Translations under genes and position numbers: made by a program
DNA from: Embiotoca jacksoni
Taxonomy: Eukaryota > Chordata > Actinopteri > Embiotocidae
DNA length: 64,000 nucleotides
Assembly (NCBI GenBank): GCA_022577435.1
Contig: JAKOON010000111.1
Coordinates: 22,501 to 86,500 of the forward strand
Direction of reading: 5' to 3'
Notes under the pieces: generated by a model
What the model saw: only the letters and a program-made list of their open reading frames with translations
What the model was told of the DNA's origin: nothing
The model's database searches: none
Shown: piece after piece, positions 1 through 12,649 of the stretch
Layout: every line of letters starts with the position of its first letter
Position numbering within the stretch: the first letter of the stretch is position 1

Positions 1-1020
1 TGACATGTACAACAAATAATCATCACTGCAAACGAATTCATTGGAGCTAAACCAAACCATTTAACAGCACTCAAAATAAACTAACTTAAACAAACCCACA
101 CAAGACATGAATAAAGACTGGAACCATTTCCTTCTCCCTGGCAGCCCAAACACAGACACACTGTTTTAATACTAAATACTTTAGGCTGTTTTTTACATTT
201 CATTTCTTTACAAACTAAAACCTAACAAATGATGGAAAAAAACAACAGTGGCTGGTTTCTCAAAAGTATCTGCTAAAATAACTAAAGAAATAAAATCAAT
301 TAATGACAAAAATAAGGAACTTTACAAACAAAATCAAATCATTTACAGGCCTGAAACAAAGCCCTTCCCCTCAGTTTAGAACATGCAGTTGCCTGGAGAC
401 TATTTATAAAAAATACTAAGTTAATATGTTAAAAAGAATAGTTGATTTTATTTGGTGTAAAGAGTTAAAAGACAAAGTTCATCTTTATATTTCTTCACTA
501 CTAAAACCATGTATTTTTAGCAAATCTTTTAAAACAAAGGGAGCCGACCAAAATCACCACCAAACCAAGGCAGGCCTCAGCTTGAGCTCAGGTGTGCAGG
601 AAAGAGGCCCAGGTGAGCTTCCTGCCTCAATAGACAATCCTCCCTTCCTGTCTGGGTCCTACTGCTAGACTGGTATCTGCCCATCCACACTACTCACAAA
701 CTACAGCTCTTTTCTGCTCTCAAATGGAGACGTTAACAGTGGAAACAGGATCTGATGGAATTTAAATGTTTGAAAAACATAACCCTGTTAGGGTGAGGAT
801 CTCACATTTTAGTTATGGTTACCAACCCACATGTCACAGAAAATTCAACATTTTCCTTCATCCTCTAAGTCTTCCAGGTGATGAAGGTCCTCGTCGTCTG
901 TGGGCGACAGCTTCAATAACTATCAAACCTAAAGGCTTAATCTGATGCTCCTACATTTAGCTGCAAGTCAGCTTCTGTGTCTGTGACACACTAATATGCA
1001 CACATGAATCAGGAATATTT
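1..1020. other. Left flank with no recognised gene
   Basis: AT-rich sequence with short open frames only. I see no splice-supported coding exon and no recognisable protein similarity. It could be the 3' untranslated region or flank of a gene outside the window, but nothing here proves that. Confidence 0.5.
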
Positions 1021-1022
1021 AA

Positions 1023-2110
1023 AACACCGAAGGTGCGAAGCCCTATTGTTTTTCGTAAAAATGTTCTTAGACGTTAGACGTTTGACGTTCTTATTCTTAC
1101 ATAAAGTGATTTTCCTTTTTGGAAGCTTCATCATATTAAAAAACTCATGAAAGTGGATACACATATGTCTCCCGGCGAAAGAATTTCATATTCTAGTGGA
1201 GTTGCGAATGGGCGTGGCCAAACGGCTCGAGAGCGCCCCCTAAAGAGATGCCCCGGCAGCCACATTTACCTAAATTCACCAAATCCAGTGGACACGTGTA
1301 TCACACCTAGACGCACAAAAAAGTTACATTGCACCGTTACGTCAACTGGACAGGAAGTCCACCATTTTGAATTTAGTCGCCATTTTGGGAGATTCTTACA
1401 CGTTGTACTTTGTCGAACTCCTCCGAGGGATTTTGTCTCACCGACTTGAATTTAGTTTCTATGGAAAGATAAAATATTTGGGATTAAATCTTAGCAAAAT
1501 AATTCATTTTTGTCGATGCGTGTGCCCGTAAATAGGCGGCCATTTTGAGCATCTCGCCATGGAACTACGAGATGCTTTAAATCTTATGTACATTGACCGA
1601 CCTTCTCCAAACATCACAGATATGATAACAGCCCCACCCTGAAGACCCCTGTGGGGGAATATTCGCTCATAGTCATAGCGCCCCCTGTTGGCCACTGGAA
1701 ATGACACGATGTAAAGTCGGGTCACAATAACCTAAACATGTAGTTGATGATATATTGAGACATTTGTTCGACTTTGTCATTGGGCGTCGCTGTGACGATG
1801 CGGCAAAGTTTGATGTCTCGCTGTAACACAGGAAATTGATGGTTAAGGTCAAAGGATGCTTGAAACCTCACGAAACGTGTCACATACATCCGGCGTGGTG
1901 AGACAATACAGCTGAAGTGTTTTGCGAGTGGGCGTGACCAAAAGGATCGCCAGCGCCCCCTGCTGGAGACAGGAAACGAGACAAAAATAGAAACTTTAAG
2001 CGGGTATACCCTGTCCCTCAAGCGCTGCACTTCAGGGAGACGGCTTCGGGGAGAAGGCTTCGGGAGGCAGCGAGCCGAAGTGCGAGGGCCAGTACATCAC
2101 TGCTTGCAGT
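1023..2110 (+). repeat. Dispersed repeat B, copy 1
   Basis: This block is nearly identical over about 1 kb to 15190-16556. Its start (CGAAGGTGCGAAGCCCTATT) lacks the first few bases of the second copy (GGGCCCGAGCACC). The right end (GTGCGAGGGCC, then ATCACTGCTTGCAG) resembles an inverted version of the left end, so a terminal-inverted-repeat DNA element is possible. It contains no convincing protein. The sequence AGCGCCCCCT recurs inside it, followed twice by TGTTGG or TGCTGG (about 1677-1694 and 1952-1966), which resembles the vertebrate CTCF core in reverse. The family name is not known to me. Confidence 0.85.
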
Positions 2111-2214
2111 TTTATTTGTCCCCTCTGTTGGCTGACAAGGGTCCAATTATATTGAGCTGTGCTCATGGTGGATGGGGAGAGAAAATTAAATTAAAGGGGA
2201 ATTAAATTAAAGGG

Positions 2215-2748
2215 AAAAGTCCAGGTCAGTAAGGTCAAAAAATAAAGTTCAAGGAAGGAAGTCCAATTCAGGTAAGTATTTTAAGGTAAGTATTTTTTTG
2301 TTTTCAAAAAGTTGTTTTAAATTTAAATTCGGGTAAGTATGTTCAAAAAAAAGAGGGGCTTGTGGTCTGTCTTTTATGTGCCTGTCACAACGTTTCGACC
2401 CTAGTAGGACTTCATCAGGCTAAGGCACAAAGTAAAGTGGTGATGTTGTTTGTCTGCTTGCTAAGTGAGGCTGTGTGGTCTTCTTTGAGCAAGGAGACAA
2501 GTGAGTGAAGGGGACAAGGCCCTGCAGCTGTTGGCTCTTTATACTGTGCTCCTCCCTTTGCAGGGGGGGACCCGTATGGCACAGCTCATTGGCTGTGAGG
2601 GCCCTGCTCCTCCCCGCTGTTGGTCTGTGATTTTGCATGGGGGAAACAAGAGGGGAAAGGGGGGATTTAGGGAGTCCTTGGTTTTGCAAGAGACTGGGCC
2701 TTTTCCTCAGGATTTTGCTTTTTCTGTGCTGCATTGATTTTTTTGATT

Positions 2749-2782
<34 letters not shown>

Positions 2783-3270
2783 CAATCTTGTTGTTATTTA
2801 AACTTTAAATTTAAAGTGAGTTTAATTGTGTCCTCTAAAAAAATAGAAATAATTAAATATAATACAGGTGCAGGTAAGTATTTCAGGTAAGTAGGTATTT
2901 TTTAATTTAATATGCCAATCATGTTAGTGTTATAAATTAAATAAAATTAAATCCAGGTACAGGTAGGTGTTTTCAGGAAACTATGTTATTTTTAATTTGC
3001 CAATCATGTTAGTGTTTTAAATCAAATAAATTAAACTTAGATAAAATCCAGGTGCAGGTAAGTATATCAAGTAAGTGTCTTTTTTTGTAATTTTCCAATC
3101 CTGTTTGTATTTTAACTTTGGATTTGAGATGAGTTTAATTTAATCCTCTAAGAAAATGAATAATAAAATAAAAATAAAATCCAGGTGCAGGTAAGTATTG
3201 TTAAGTCTGTTTTTTATTCTTTTTTTGTTGTTTGGCCTATGTTTAAATTTCTTAATTTTGTTCTCTAAAA
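2215..3270. repeat. Degenerate tandem array carrying donor-like CAGGTAAGTA
   Basis: Diverged units of roughly 90-130 bp recur, best seen from 2785 to 3200. Each has an AT-rich part with CCAATCATGTTAGTGTTT or a variant, then TTTAA-rich sequence, then AATCCAGGTGCAGGTAAGTA. A unique-looking block (about 2340-2745), which carries the hammerhead-like motif, and a T-run of about 30 at 2750-2780 interrupt the array. CAGGTAAGT matches the consensus 5' splice site and occurs several times. No coding function is seen. Confidence 0.65.
2340..2745 (-). mobile_element. Penelope-like terminal segment with hammerhead-like motif (candidate)
   Basis: On the minus strand a TATAAA-type sequence (about 2538) lies upstream of a compact motif at 2428-2378. 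In order it reads GTGCCT, CTGATGA (2418-2412), a GTCC/GGG-type imperfect stem, GAAAC (2396-2392), and AGGCAC (2383-2378), which pairs perfectly with the opening GTGCCT. CTGATGA and GAAA are the two conserved boxes of hammerhead ribozymes, and Penelope-like retroelements are known to carry hammerheads in their terminal repeats. The expected cleavage triplet is not canonical and stem II has a mismatch, so this copy may be inactive. No reverse transcriptase is present. Confidence 0.4.
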
Positions 3271-3284
3271 TCCTGTGGTTAAGG

Positions 3285-3515
3285 TTAGGCCTTAGGGGTT
3301 TGGGGATAGGGTCAAAGGTCAGGATAGGGTTAGTGGTTAAAATGTGGGTTAGGGATGGGGGGGTTGGTTAGGTTTAGGGAAGGGGGATGGGTTAGGGTTG
3401 GGTTAGGGGGTTAGGGTAAGGTTAGGGTTGGGTTGGGTAAGGGTAGGTTAGGGTTAGGGTTAGGGTTAGGGTTGGGTAAGGGGGTTAGGGTTAGGGTTGG
3501 GTTAGGGTCTCCAGC
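3285..3515 (+). repeat. Interstitial telomere-like repeat
   Basis: A run of TTAGGG units and close variants (GGTTAGGGTTGGG, GGGTTAAGG) spans about 230 bp. Shorter runs occur at 4470-4488 and 60074-60088. TTAGGG is the vertebrate telomere unit. Here it is degenerate, lies inside the chromosome, and is surrounded by ordinary repeats. Confidence 0.85.
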
Positions 3516-3519
3516 ACCG

Positions 3520-4275
3520 GGATGCCAGATATTCCTTAAAAAAAACCCAATAATAATTAAAAATAAATAAATAATAACAAACAAAAATAAAACATATATA
3601 TAATAACATAAAAAAGGGAATCAGCAATCTCCACATTTTTCAAATAATTCTGATGCTCATTTCAGGGCTTAAGTAAACAGCTCCAGATCGGTCCATCCCC
3701 GCATGTCTTGCTCAGCTCCAACGCATACCACATTTTTAGTTAATTACATGTATTACTTTGAATGTGTAGCAATGTATTCAGTTTGTTTGCAGGTGTACAG
3801 CCAAATGTTTACTGCAATCAAAACCATCTCTCATTAGTTGGTTGTACGGTCTCTGCATGTCTGTCTGCAGGCATTTGTTTTTGTAAAATGCCACATCTGT
3901 CACATGTTCTTAGCAGCTCACAATTATTTGTTGTACCATAGTTCTGTCCCTCTCAACTGTGACAAAAAAAGCTTTGAACAAAGTTAATGTAATAACTTGT
4001 GTTTGATGATATTTGTGTTATTCACTTTAAAAGTTTGATCTTTGATAGAGTAATGTGGGTTTCTTAACCTTACATTAAAAGGATTTATGTTATAATAACA
4101 GAGAAATGTGCTTCCATATATTTTTACATTTATATAAATGCATGCAGAGACAGTCATTTAACAATACGTTAGGGAGTAGTTACATTTATACAGTCTTACA
4201 GTTACAACCGGCCCTTTGAGGGCAAACATAATGCTGATGTGGCTCAGGGTGAAAACAAGTTTGACACCCCTGCTC
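3520..4275 (-). mobile_element. hAT-like DNA transposon relic (right end clear)
   Basis: Read on the minus strand, the edge near 4272 starts CAGGGGTGTCAAACTTG and continues into a segment about CACATCAGCATTATG. This start is typical of hAT-class terminal inverted repeats in vertebrates. I could not find the matching opposite end, so the left boundary is a guess. The interior is AT-rich with no open transposase frame. Confidence 0.4.
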
Positions 4276-4665
4276 TATACCAAACTGCTGGACTGCTGAT
4301 GAGAGGCCACCAGGGGGGGCCATTGTGATTCAAAAAACCTAACCCGATCTGTGCCCTAAGAACTCTTTCACCTCCAAAGAGTAGACCTAGATGTTTTATA
4401 ATCAAAGTATGTACATAAATATTACACAGCAATACATTTTGTTTCATCATGCGTACTATGGATGTTGTGAGTTAGGGTTAGGGTTAGGTGTATGTGTATG
4501 TGTAAATGCAGTGTATGTGTAAATGCACCGGCCAAAACGTGCTCCTCACCGTTATATTTTGTATTTCAGTCACGAAGTGACTCTCCTGCAGATGGAACAT
4601 CCTCGGTTTTGTATCAGATCTATCAATGAATGTTGTTCACCAACATGTATACTTTATATTGATTG

Positions 4666-5033
4666 ATTCTTACTCCATAACTTGCTCACTAGCGCCCCCT
4701 AATCAACATTTCTACAACAAACTGAAATACCAATTGTAAATACTTCAAAAATATGTTTCATATGTGTATATGCAGTAAACCTTCAACATTTAAATGCGTA
4801 TTGCGTAAGTGTACAAATCAGTTCAGACTGTCATGACAAACAGTTCATAAAAAGACAAACATCTTCACATCACAGAGACTTTATTTTGAACAGCCAAACT
4901 TGACATTTTCAGAAGTTTTATTCTGAACAGCCAAACTGATACACTGATTCGATACACAAACGTTTCTGTTTGGAATGCATTCAAGAACACATTGAAATAA
5001 ATGATTTCCCGTTTAGTGCCTCAAGGTCCCTTT
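4666..5033 (-). other. 3' UTR and conserved flank of alpha-tubulin gene 1
   Basis: On the minus strand this carries AATAAA-type signals (complement of TTTATT at 4880-4885 and again near 4918). The element with GTTTGGCTGTTC plus AATAAA is duplicated. The same sequence, inverted, follows gene 3 at 21620-21990, so the duplicated block extends well beyond the transcript. Confidence 0.75.
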
Positions 5034-8000
5034 TTAATACTCCTCCCCTTCCTCCTCTCCCTCGCCCTCGACAGAGTCGACTCCAACCTCCTCGTAATCC
5101 TTCTCCAGAGCGGCCATGTCCTCTCTGGCCTCAGAGAACTCGCCCTCCTCCATCCCCTCACCTACGTACCAGTGAACAAAGGCCCGCTTGGCGTACATCA
5201 GATCGAACTTGTGGTCGAGCCGAGCCCAAGCCTCTGCTATAGCGGTGGTGTTGCTCAGCATGCACACGGCCCTCTGGACCTTCGCCAGGTCTCCACCGGG
5301 AACTACGGTGGGCGGCTGGTAGTTGATGCCCACCTTGAAACCGGTGGGGCACCAATCCACAAACTGGATGGAGCGCTTGGTTTTGATGGTGGCGATGGCT
5401 GCGTTGACGTCTTTGGGCACCACGTCTCCACGGTACAAGAGGCAGCAGGCCATGTACTTGCCGTGGCGAGGGTCACATTTCACCATCTGATTGGCCGGCT
5501 CGAAGCAGGCGTTGGTGATCTCGGATACAGTGAGCTGCTCATGGTAAGCTTTCTCAGCAGAGATGACGGGGGCGTAGGTGGCCAGAGGGAAGTGGATACG
5601 GGGATAGGGCACCAAGTTGGTCTGGAACTCTGTCAGATCAACATTGAGGGCGCCGTCGAAACGAAGGGACGCAGTGATGGAGGACACGATCTGACTGATC
5701 AGCCTGTTTAGGTTGGTGTAGGAGGGACGCTCGATGTCCAGGTTCCTACGGCAGATGTCGTAGATGGCCTCGTTATCTACCATGAAGGCGCAGTCGGAGT
5801 GCTCGAGGGTGGTGTGGGTGGTCAGGATAGCGTTGTAGGGCTCCACCACGGCGGTGGACACCTGTGGAGCCGGGTAGATGGAGAACTCCAGCTTGGACTT
5901 CTTGCCGTAGTCGACGGACAGACGCTCCATCAGCAGGGAGGTGAAACCGGAGCCGGTGCCGCCGCCGAAGCTGTGGAAAACCAGGAAGCCCTGAAGACCG
6001 GTGCACTGGTCAGCCTGAGGACAGGAGGGAGACACAGAAACCTCATGTGAGACACAGTAGTTCAACTTAATATTGTAGAGCGACAGCTACTCATCTTGAT
6101 AAGTCACCCACTAGTTTGCGGATCCTGTCCAGAACCAGGTCGATGATCTCCTTGCCGATGGTGTAGTGTCCGCGGGCGTAGTTGTTGGCAGCATCCTCCT
6201 TGCCGGTGATCAGCTGCTCAGGGTGGAACAGCTGGCGGTAGGTCCCAGAGCGCACCTCATCTGAGGAGACGAAAACAGGCTTTGAATTAGATGTTGGTCA
6301 CTGATATTCAAAATATTTCACTTTAATTTACTCAAATGAAAGTTCAGCCAGAAGAGATGACACTTACCGATGACGGTGGGCTCCAGGTCCACAAAAACAG
6401 CTCTGGGGACGTGTTTTCCAGCTCCGGTCTCGCTGAAGAAGGTGTTGAAGGAGTCGTCTCCTCCTCCGATGGTCTTGTCGCTGGGCATCTGTCCGTCCGG
6501 CTGGATCCCGTGTTCCAGGCAGTAAAGCTCCCAGCAGGCATTGCCAATCTGGACACCGGCCTGACCGACGTGCACTGAGATACACTCACGCTGCAGGAAA
6601 ACAAGAATTAGTATTAATGTTAACCAAAAACGTTTTAACTACAATTAATCATACACTTCAGATTACTTATTAAATGAGTAGGTCAATTTAAAAACCTATG
6701 GTCCAAATGAATGCGGTAGAAATACAGACTTTATCCAGTACCAGATATCACAACCTCATGACCGAGTCACCTGATAAATTCCAATATGTTCCACATTTTA
6801 GTGTTTGAATCAATTTATTTAAGCTAACGCATGATCAACGATGATGCATTAAATATGATCAAGACAGAAAAATTATCTTAATCTGACAAGTACCAATAAT
6901 GATGTAGTAATAAAGTTTAGTCATTAGGGATTTCATTTTTAAAATGTAAGCCTGCTACTACCTTTTTTTTTTATTTTTTTTTTATGAGATCTGGTCCAGC
7001 AGGGCAAGTGAATACTCATAACACACACAGATATATGAATAAAGAAACCTGGGAAATATCTTTGTCTTTACAATCGCTCTAAACACCAGAATAAAATTCA
7101 GCACAGGGGACCAACCCACGACTCAAAAACCCAGACTACAAATAGACTGTTCACATTTTAAAGCACAGGAATGGTACATAGTACCGAAGACCTAAATCAA
7201 TCAATGCAGATCAGCCAACTGTGGCGTCGTCAAAACCACTTCAACAAATGGGGGGGGGGGGGGAGTTCCCTTAGCCACCACTAGTGGCCTTTAAATGGGC
7301 TCTCGGTAAACTGTCCAATTACAAAATAATATAAAAGTACATCGTGTATATAAACCAAACAAAGGAATGTATAGATCAAACGTGGAAGCGTGTTGAACTT
7401 GTCCCGCCCTGGTCTGGTGACATCACCCCCCCCTGTGGCGGACGAACACGGACCCTTACAGGGACCCTTACAGGGACCAGGGCGGCGCCCAGATAGACGC
7501 ACTGCACCCACTGAGCCGCACAGTGATGGCAGACAACCTGCTGCATCAGAGGCAGTGAGGATGAGGTGCACAGAAGCGACTACAGCCCGTACACGACAGG
7601 CAAAAGCACGAACTAATCCCCGTCCCATCTCTAACATGAGGGCGGTGTCCGGTCCCTGCTTCACCTGCTTAGTTGTCTTCATTACTACAAACTGAGACCA
7701 GCGACATCCCGCCAGACAAAAAGCTCTTTGTTATTCGCCGGCCGGCCGTTCAATGTCTGCAATTATTCCCACGACGTCTAACACAGGTGAGTTGTCGGTC
7801 ATTTCGTCTATGGGACGAGGACATTTTTCGCTTCTCGTCTCCACAGGGAGACAGAAACCCTTCCCCACATTTAATCATTACAAAACTATACTCACCGTTT
7901 AAATTCTCTTCTCGGTGAACATGAGCGAGCTATAAACGTCAAAGCTCACATTTCGGCAATTTACGTCAAGGTCTGCTTAGTGCTAATAAATCAACCTCAC

Positions 8001-8046
8001 GTTTATCATTTTAGTTATTTTAGATTCAAATTGGTTTACTCACCAT
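5034..8046 (-). CDS. tuba1: Alpha-tubulin gene 1 (TUBA1-type), four exons
   Basis: Alpha-tubulin binds GTP and pairs with beta-tubulin to form microtubules in the cytoplasm. CDS is the complement of 8044-8046 (ATG alone), 6368-6590, 6112-6260 and 5034-6014: 1356 bases, 451 residues plus stop, the normal family length. Seen in the protein: amino-terminal MREC (an autoregulation signal in known tubulins), acetylatable K40 in MPSDKT, the GGGTGSG nucleotide-binding loop near residues 142-148, E254 in DLTEF (catalytic for the beta-tubulin GTP), and the acidic tail ending EEY (detyrosinated in known alpha-tubulins). The lone ATG in exon 1 is the usual layout in this family. Differences from its neighbours include V7 (usually I) and T287 (S in the others). 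Exons 2-4 and introns 2-3 are nearly identical to gene 2. Which TUBA1 ortholog it is cannot be told by eye. Confidence 0.97.
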
Positions 8047-8157
8047 GTTTGCTTTTACTTGGAGATAAAACGACACGGATGGAGACAAACTTTACTTTCA
8101 CGACCGACTGTCAATGAGTCCTGTGTAAGAAGCTGCTGAGCGTCACCGGGCGGGGTG

Positions 8158-8164
8158 TTTTATA
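8158..8164 (-). promoter_or_regulatory. TATA box of alpha-tubulin gene 1
   Basis: TATAAAA on the minus strand, about 110 bp upstream of the ATG at 8046, in a GC-rich context (CCCCGCCC follows downstream). Transcription should begin near 8130. Upstream CCAAT-type sequence (ATTGG at about 8199 and 8230) fits a strong constitutive promoter. Confidence 0.7.
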
Positions 8165-8169
8165 CTCGT

Positions 8170-9590
8170 CTTGTACGGATAAAGGGGAGCTGTATCCGAT
8201 TGGCTGGGACGCACACGAGCTCTTCTCCTATTGGTTTAACACTATCTGTCATCTTCCGTAAAGAAGAGGCCTTTTTTTCACAGCAGACATTTCGAACGTT
8301 ATCAGAGCAGGAAAATCACCGTTTTACAAGCAGCATCAAAAGTACCTTGAGTATAAATGCCACAATATGAGATGCAGAGCAGATAAATATACGTGGTCAA
8401 GAAATAATGATAGAAAAAGAGAAAAATAAAACCTTAAATCAATGTAGAAAAGGGTTATTGTAATGTACAGTAATGGTTGTAAGATTGGATTACCATTAAA
8501 GCGGACAACTGCCTAGGCCGGACCAAACGTCCCACTTTACCCAGTATCATTTGGGTCTACATAAATTGATTACAAGCTAATGTGTGGAAAATTTTCAGCA
8601 CTGACGTACATTAACTATGTCTGCACCTCTATCTTTCATCTTGTGGTCCCAGTTTTGTTTTAACTCCACATTAAAATCAAGTTTTAGTTTATATTGAGCT
8701 CATTTGTTGTAAAGTTTCTCATCAAACTGCTTCATTTTTTTTTTATACGGTATTTACATAAAGGAAACTGCGGCAGACTAGTATCATAGAAGAACTGCAG
8801 GGCTACACCCAATATTATTTTCATTAGCTGGAAATAACACAATTATATTTTTAAATAATCCTTGAAAAGAAAACATTATCATTGCCCTAAGCCCAAATTA
8901 AGATATTCAAGTTGTTTTTGTCTCACCAGTCAAAAGGTGAACAAAAACACTGGAAACAGGTAAATGCTCACCTCTTACAAGCAGCTTCTGTACCAATACG
9001 AGGCCTTTTTTTTCTGTAAACAATGATAAAAACAATGAAATTTAGAGGTGTTGAGTGAGCCTTTATGTGCCGGTTAGACAACTAATTATTTCCGCTCTGC
9101 AGAACTTGAAGATGTCTGGAGAAAAAAATTATTATGAGGGTCAGCAGCGCACCAACAACGAATTCTTGCCCACCGGGAGGTTAACTGGGCCGTGCAGATT
9201 TGGGCTTAAGAAACTTTGACTATAAGATAGGTTTATTAGAACATGGTAATAAAGCTGTAGGTGATTGTGTTAAATATTTTTAGTTTTTTTTACAGATATT
9301 CTGCCTCTTATCCTTTCAGACCAATCCAAATGTCAATATCTTTTTTTACAGAAATTTGGAAACATGGTACCCTCAAGTACCCCACACCAGAGTCCAAGGG
9401 CACCTGGACCAGATCTGAATGTTTGTGAATGTAAAGTAAATAAAATGACTACAAACTGAAAAAAAACTAGTGAGGGAAAGAGTAGCTCATATGATGAATG
9501 TAGATTGTTATCACGACAGATTTGTTTTTCATTCTTAAAAGAAACGAAACAAAAAAGAGAGAATGAACAAGACAGACAAAATTCATGTTA
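8170..9590. other. Spacer between tubulin genes 1 and 2
   Basis: AT-rich sequence without a supportable gene. Short CCAAT-like elements next to gene 1 belong to its promoter. I see no tandem array or recognised transposon in the rest. Confidence 0.5.
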
Positions 9591-9594
9591 GAGT

Positions 9595-9750
9595 AAATGT
9601 ATTTAGAACAGAGCCAAACATTTTCAGATATTTCATAGACAAACAGTTATTTTTGGAATGCCTTCAGGAGAAAGTTAAAGCAATTCTCTTCGTTTAATTA
9701 GTGCTGTCATCCCTTTTAACCCTCTTCCTCAACGTCAGAACAATAAACCC
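9595..9750 (-). pseudogene. Decayed 3' end of a further alpha-tubulin gene
   Basis: The block aligns by eye with the 3' UTR of the intact genes. It has an AACAGAGCCAAAC segment, then CATTTTCAG, then TTTTTGGAATGCCTTCAGGA (compare CTGTTTGGAATGCATTCAAGA in gene 1), then TTAGTGCTGTCATCCCTTTT. On the minus strand the bases before the stop read as Glu-Glu-Gly then TAA, close to the GEEEGEEY end. Homology fades after that, so only the last codons and 3' UTR survive. It looks like a relic of a fourth tandem tubulin copy, most of which has been deleted. Confidence 0.65.
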
Positions 9751-9952
9751 CAACCTACTTCCAACCTACAAACCTGGTGATACTGTCTTTTTCCCTTCAT
9801 ATTACACGAGTTTCACGTTCTAATGTTCTAAATTATTTGGAGTTATATTTTCTTAACACCCAAACTGGTAATTAATAGACAGACATTTCTGTTTGGAATG
9901 TATTCAACGTTTGGAACTGATGATTTCCCGTTTAGTGCCTCAAGGTCCCTTT

Positions 9953-12386
<2,434 letters not shown>

Positions 12387-12503
12387 TTTGCTGTGTTGTA
12401 GTCGCGCTAGAGGGTGAACGGAGCTCCACGACCACGAGTCTTACAGTTCGACGGTTATGGGGTCGATGTAAGAGATAATGGCGCACATGAAGTTGAACAG
12501 TGG

Positions 12504-12510
12504 TATATAT
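12504..12510 (-). promoter_or_regulatory. TATA box of alpha-tubulin gene 2
   Basis: ATATATA on the minus strand, within GGCATATATACCAC, about 120 bp upstream of the ATG. An ATTGG/CCAAT-type site lies further upstream (CCTATTCGTC, near 12545, is a weaker match). Expected start of transcription is near 12475. Confidence 0.6.
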
Positions 12511-12649
12511 GCCGGTGATGCACCGGCGCCGGTGGCTGTTGCGCTCCTATTCGTCAATTCCCTGTCAGTCTGACGTTCTGAAGCCATCCGCGGCTTTCTA
12601 TTGAACGAGCGGTTCTGTCGCTGCAAACCCCGCCTCCCAGACCCCACCC

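Noticed and set aside
5001..5711. Antisense open frame of 236 codons over tubulin exon 4 (and its equivalents at genes 2 and 3)
   Set aside because: Shadow of the tubulin coding strand, explained by codon bias. It recurs in every copy.
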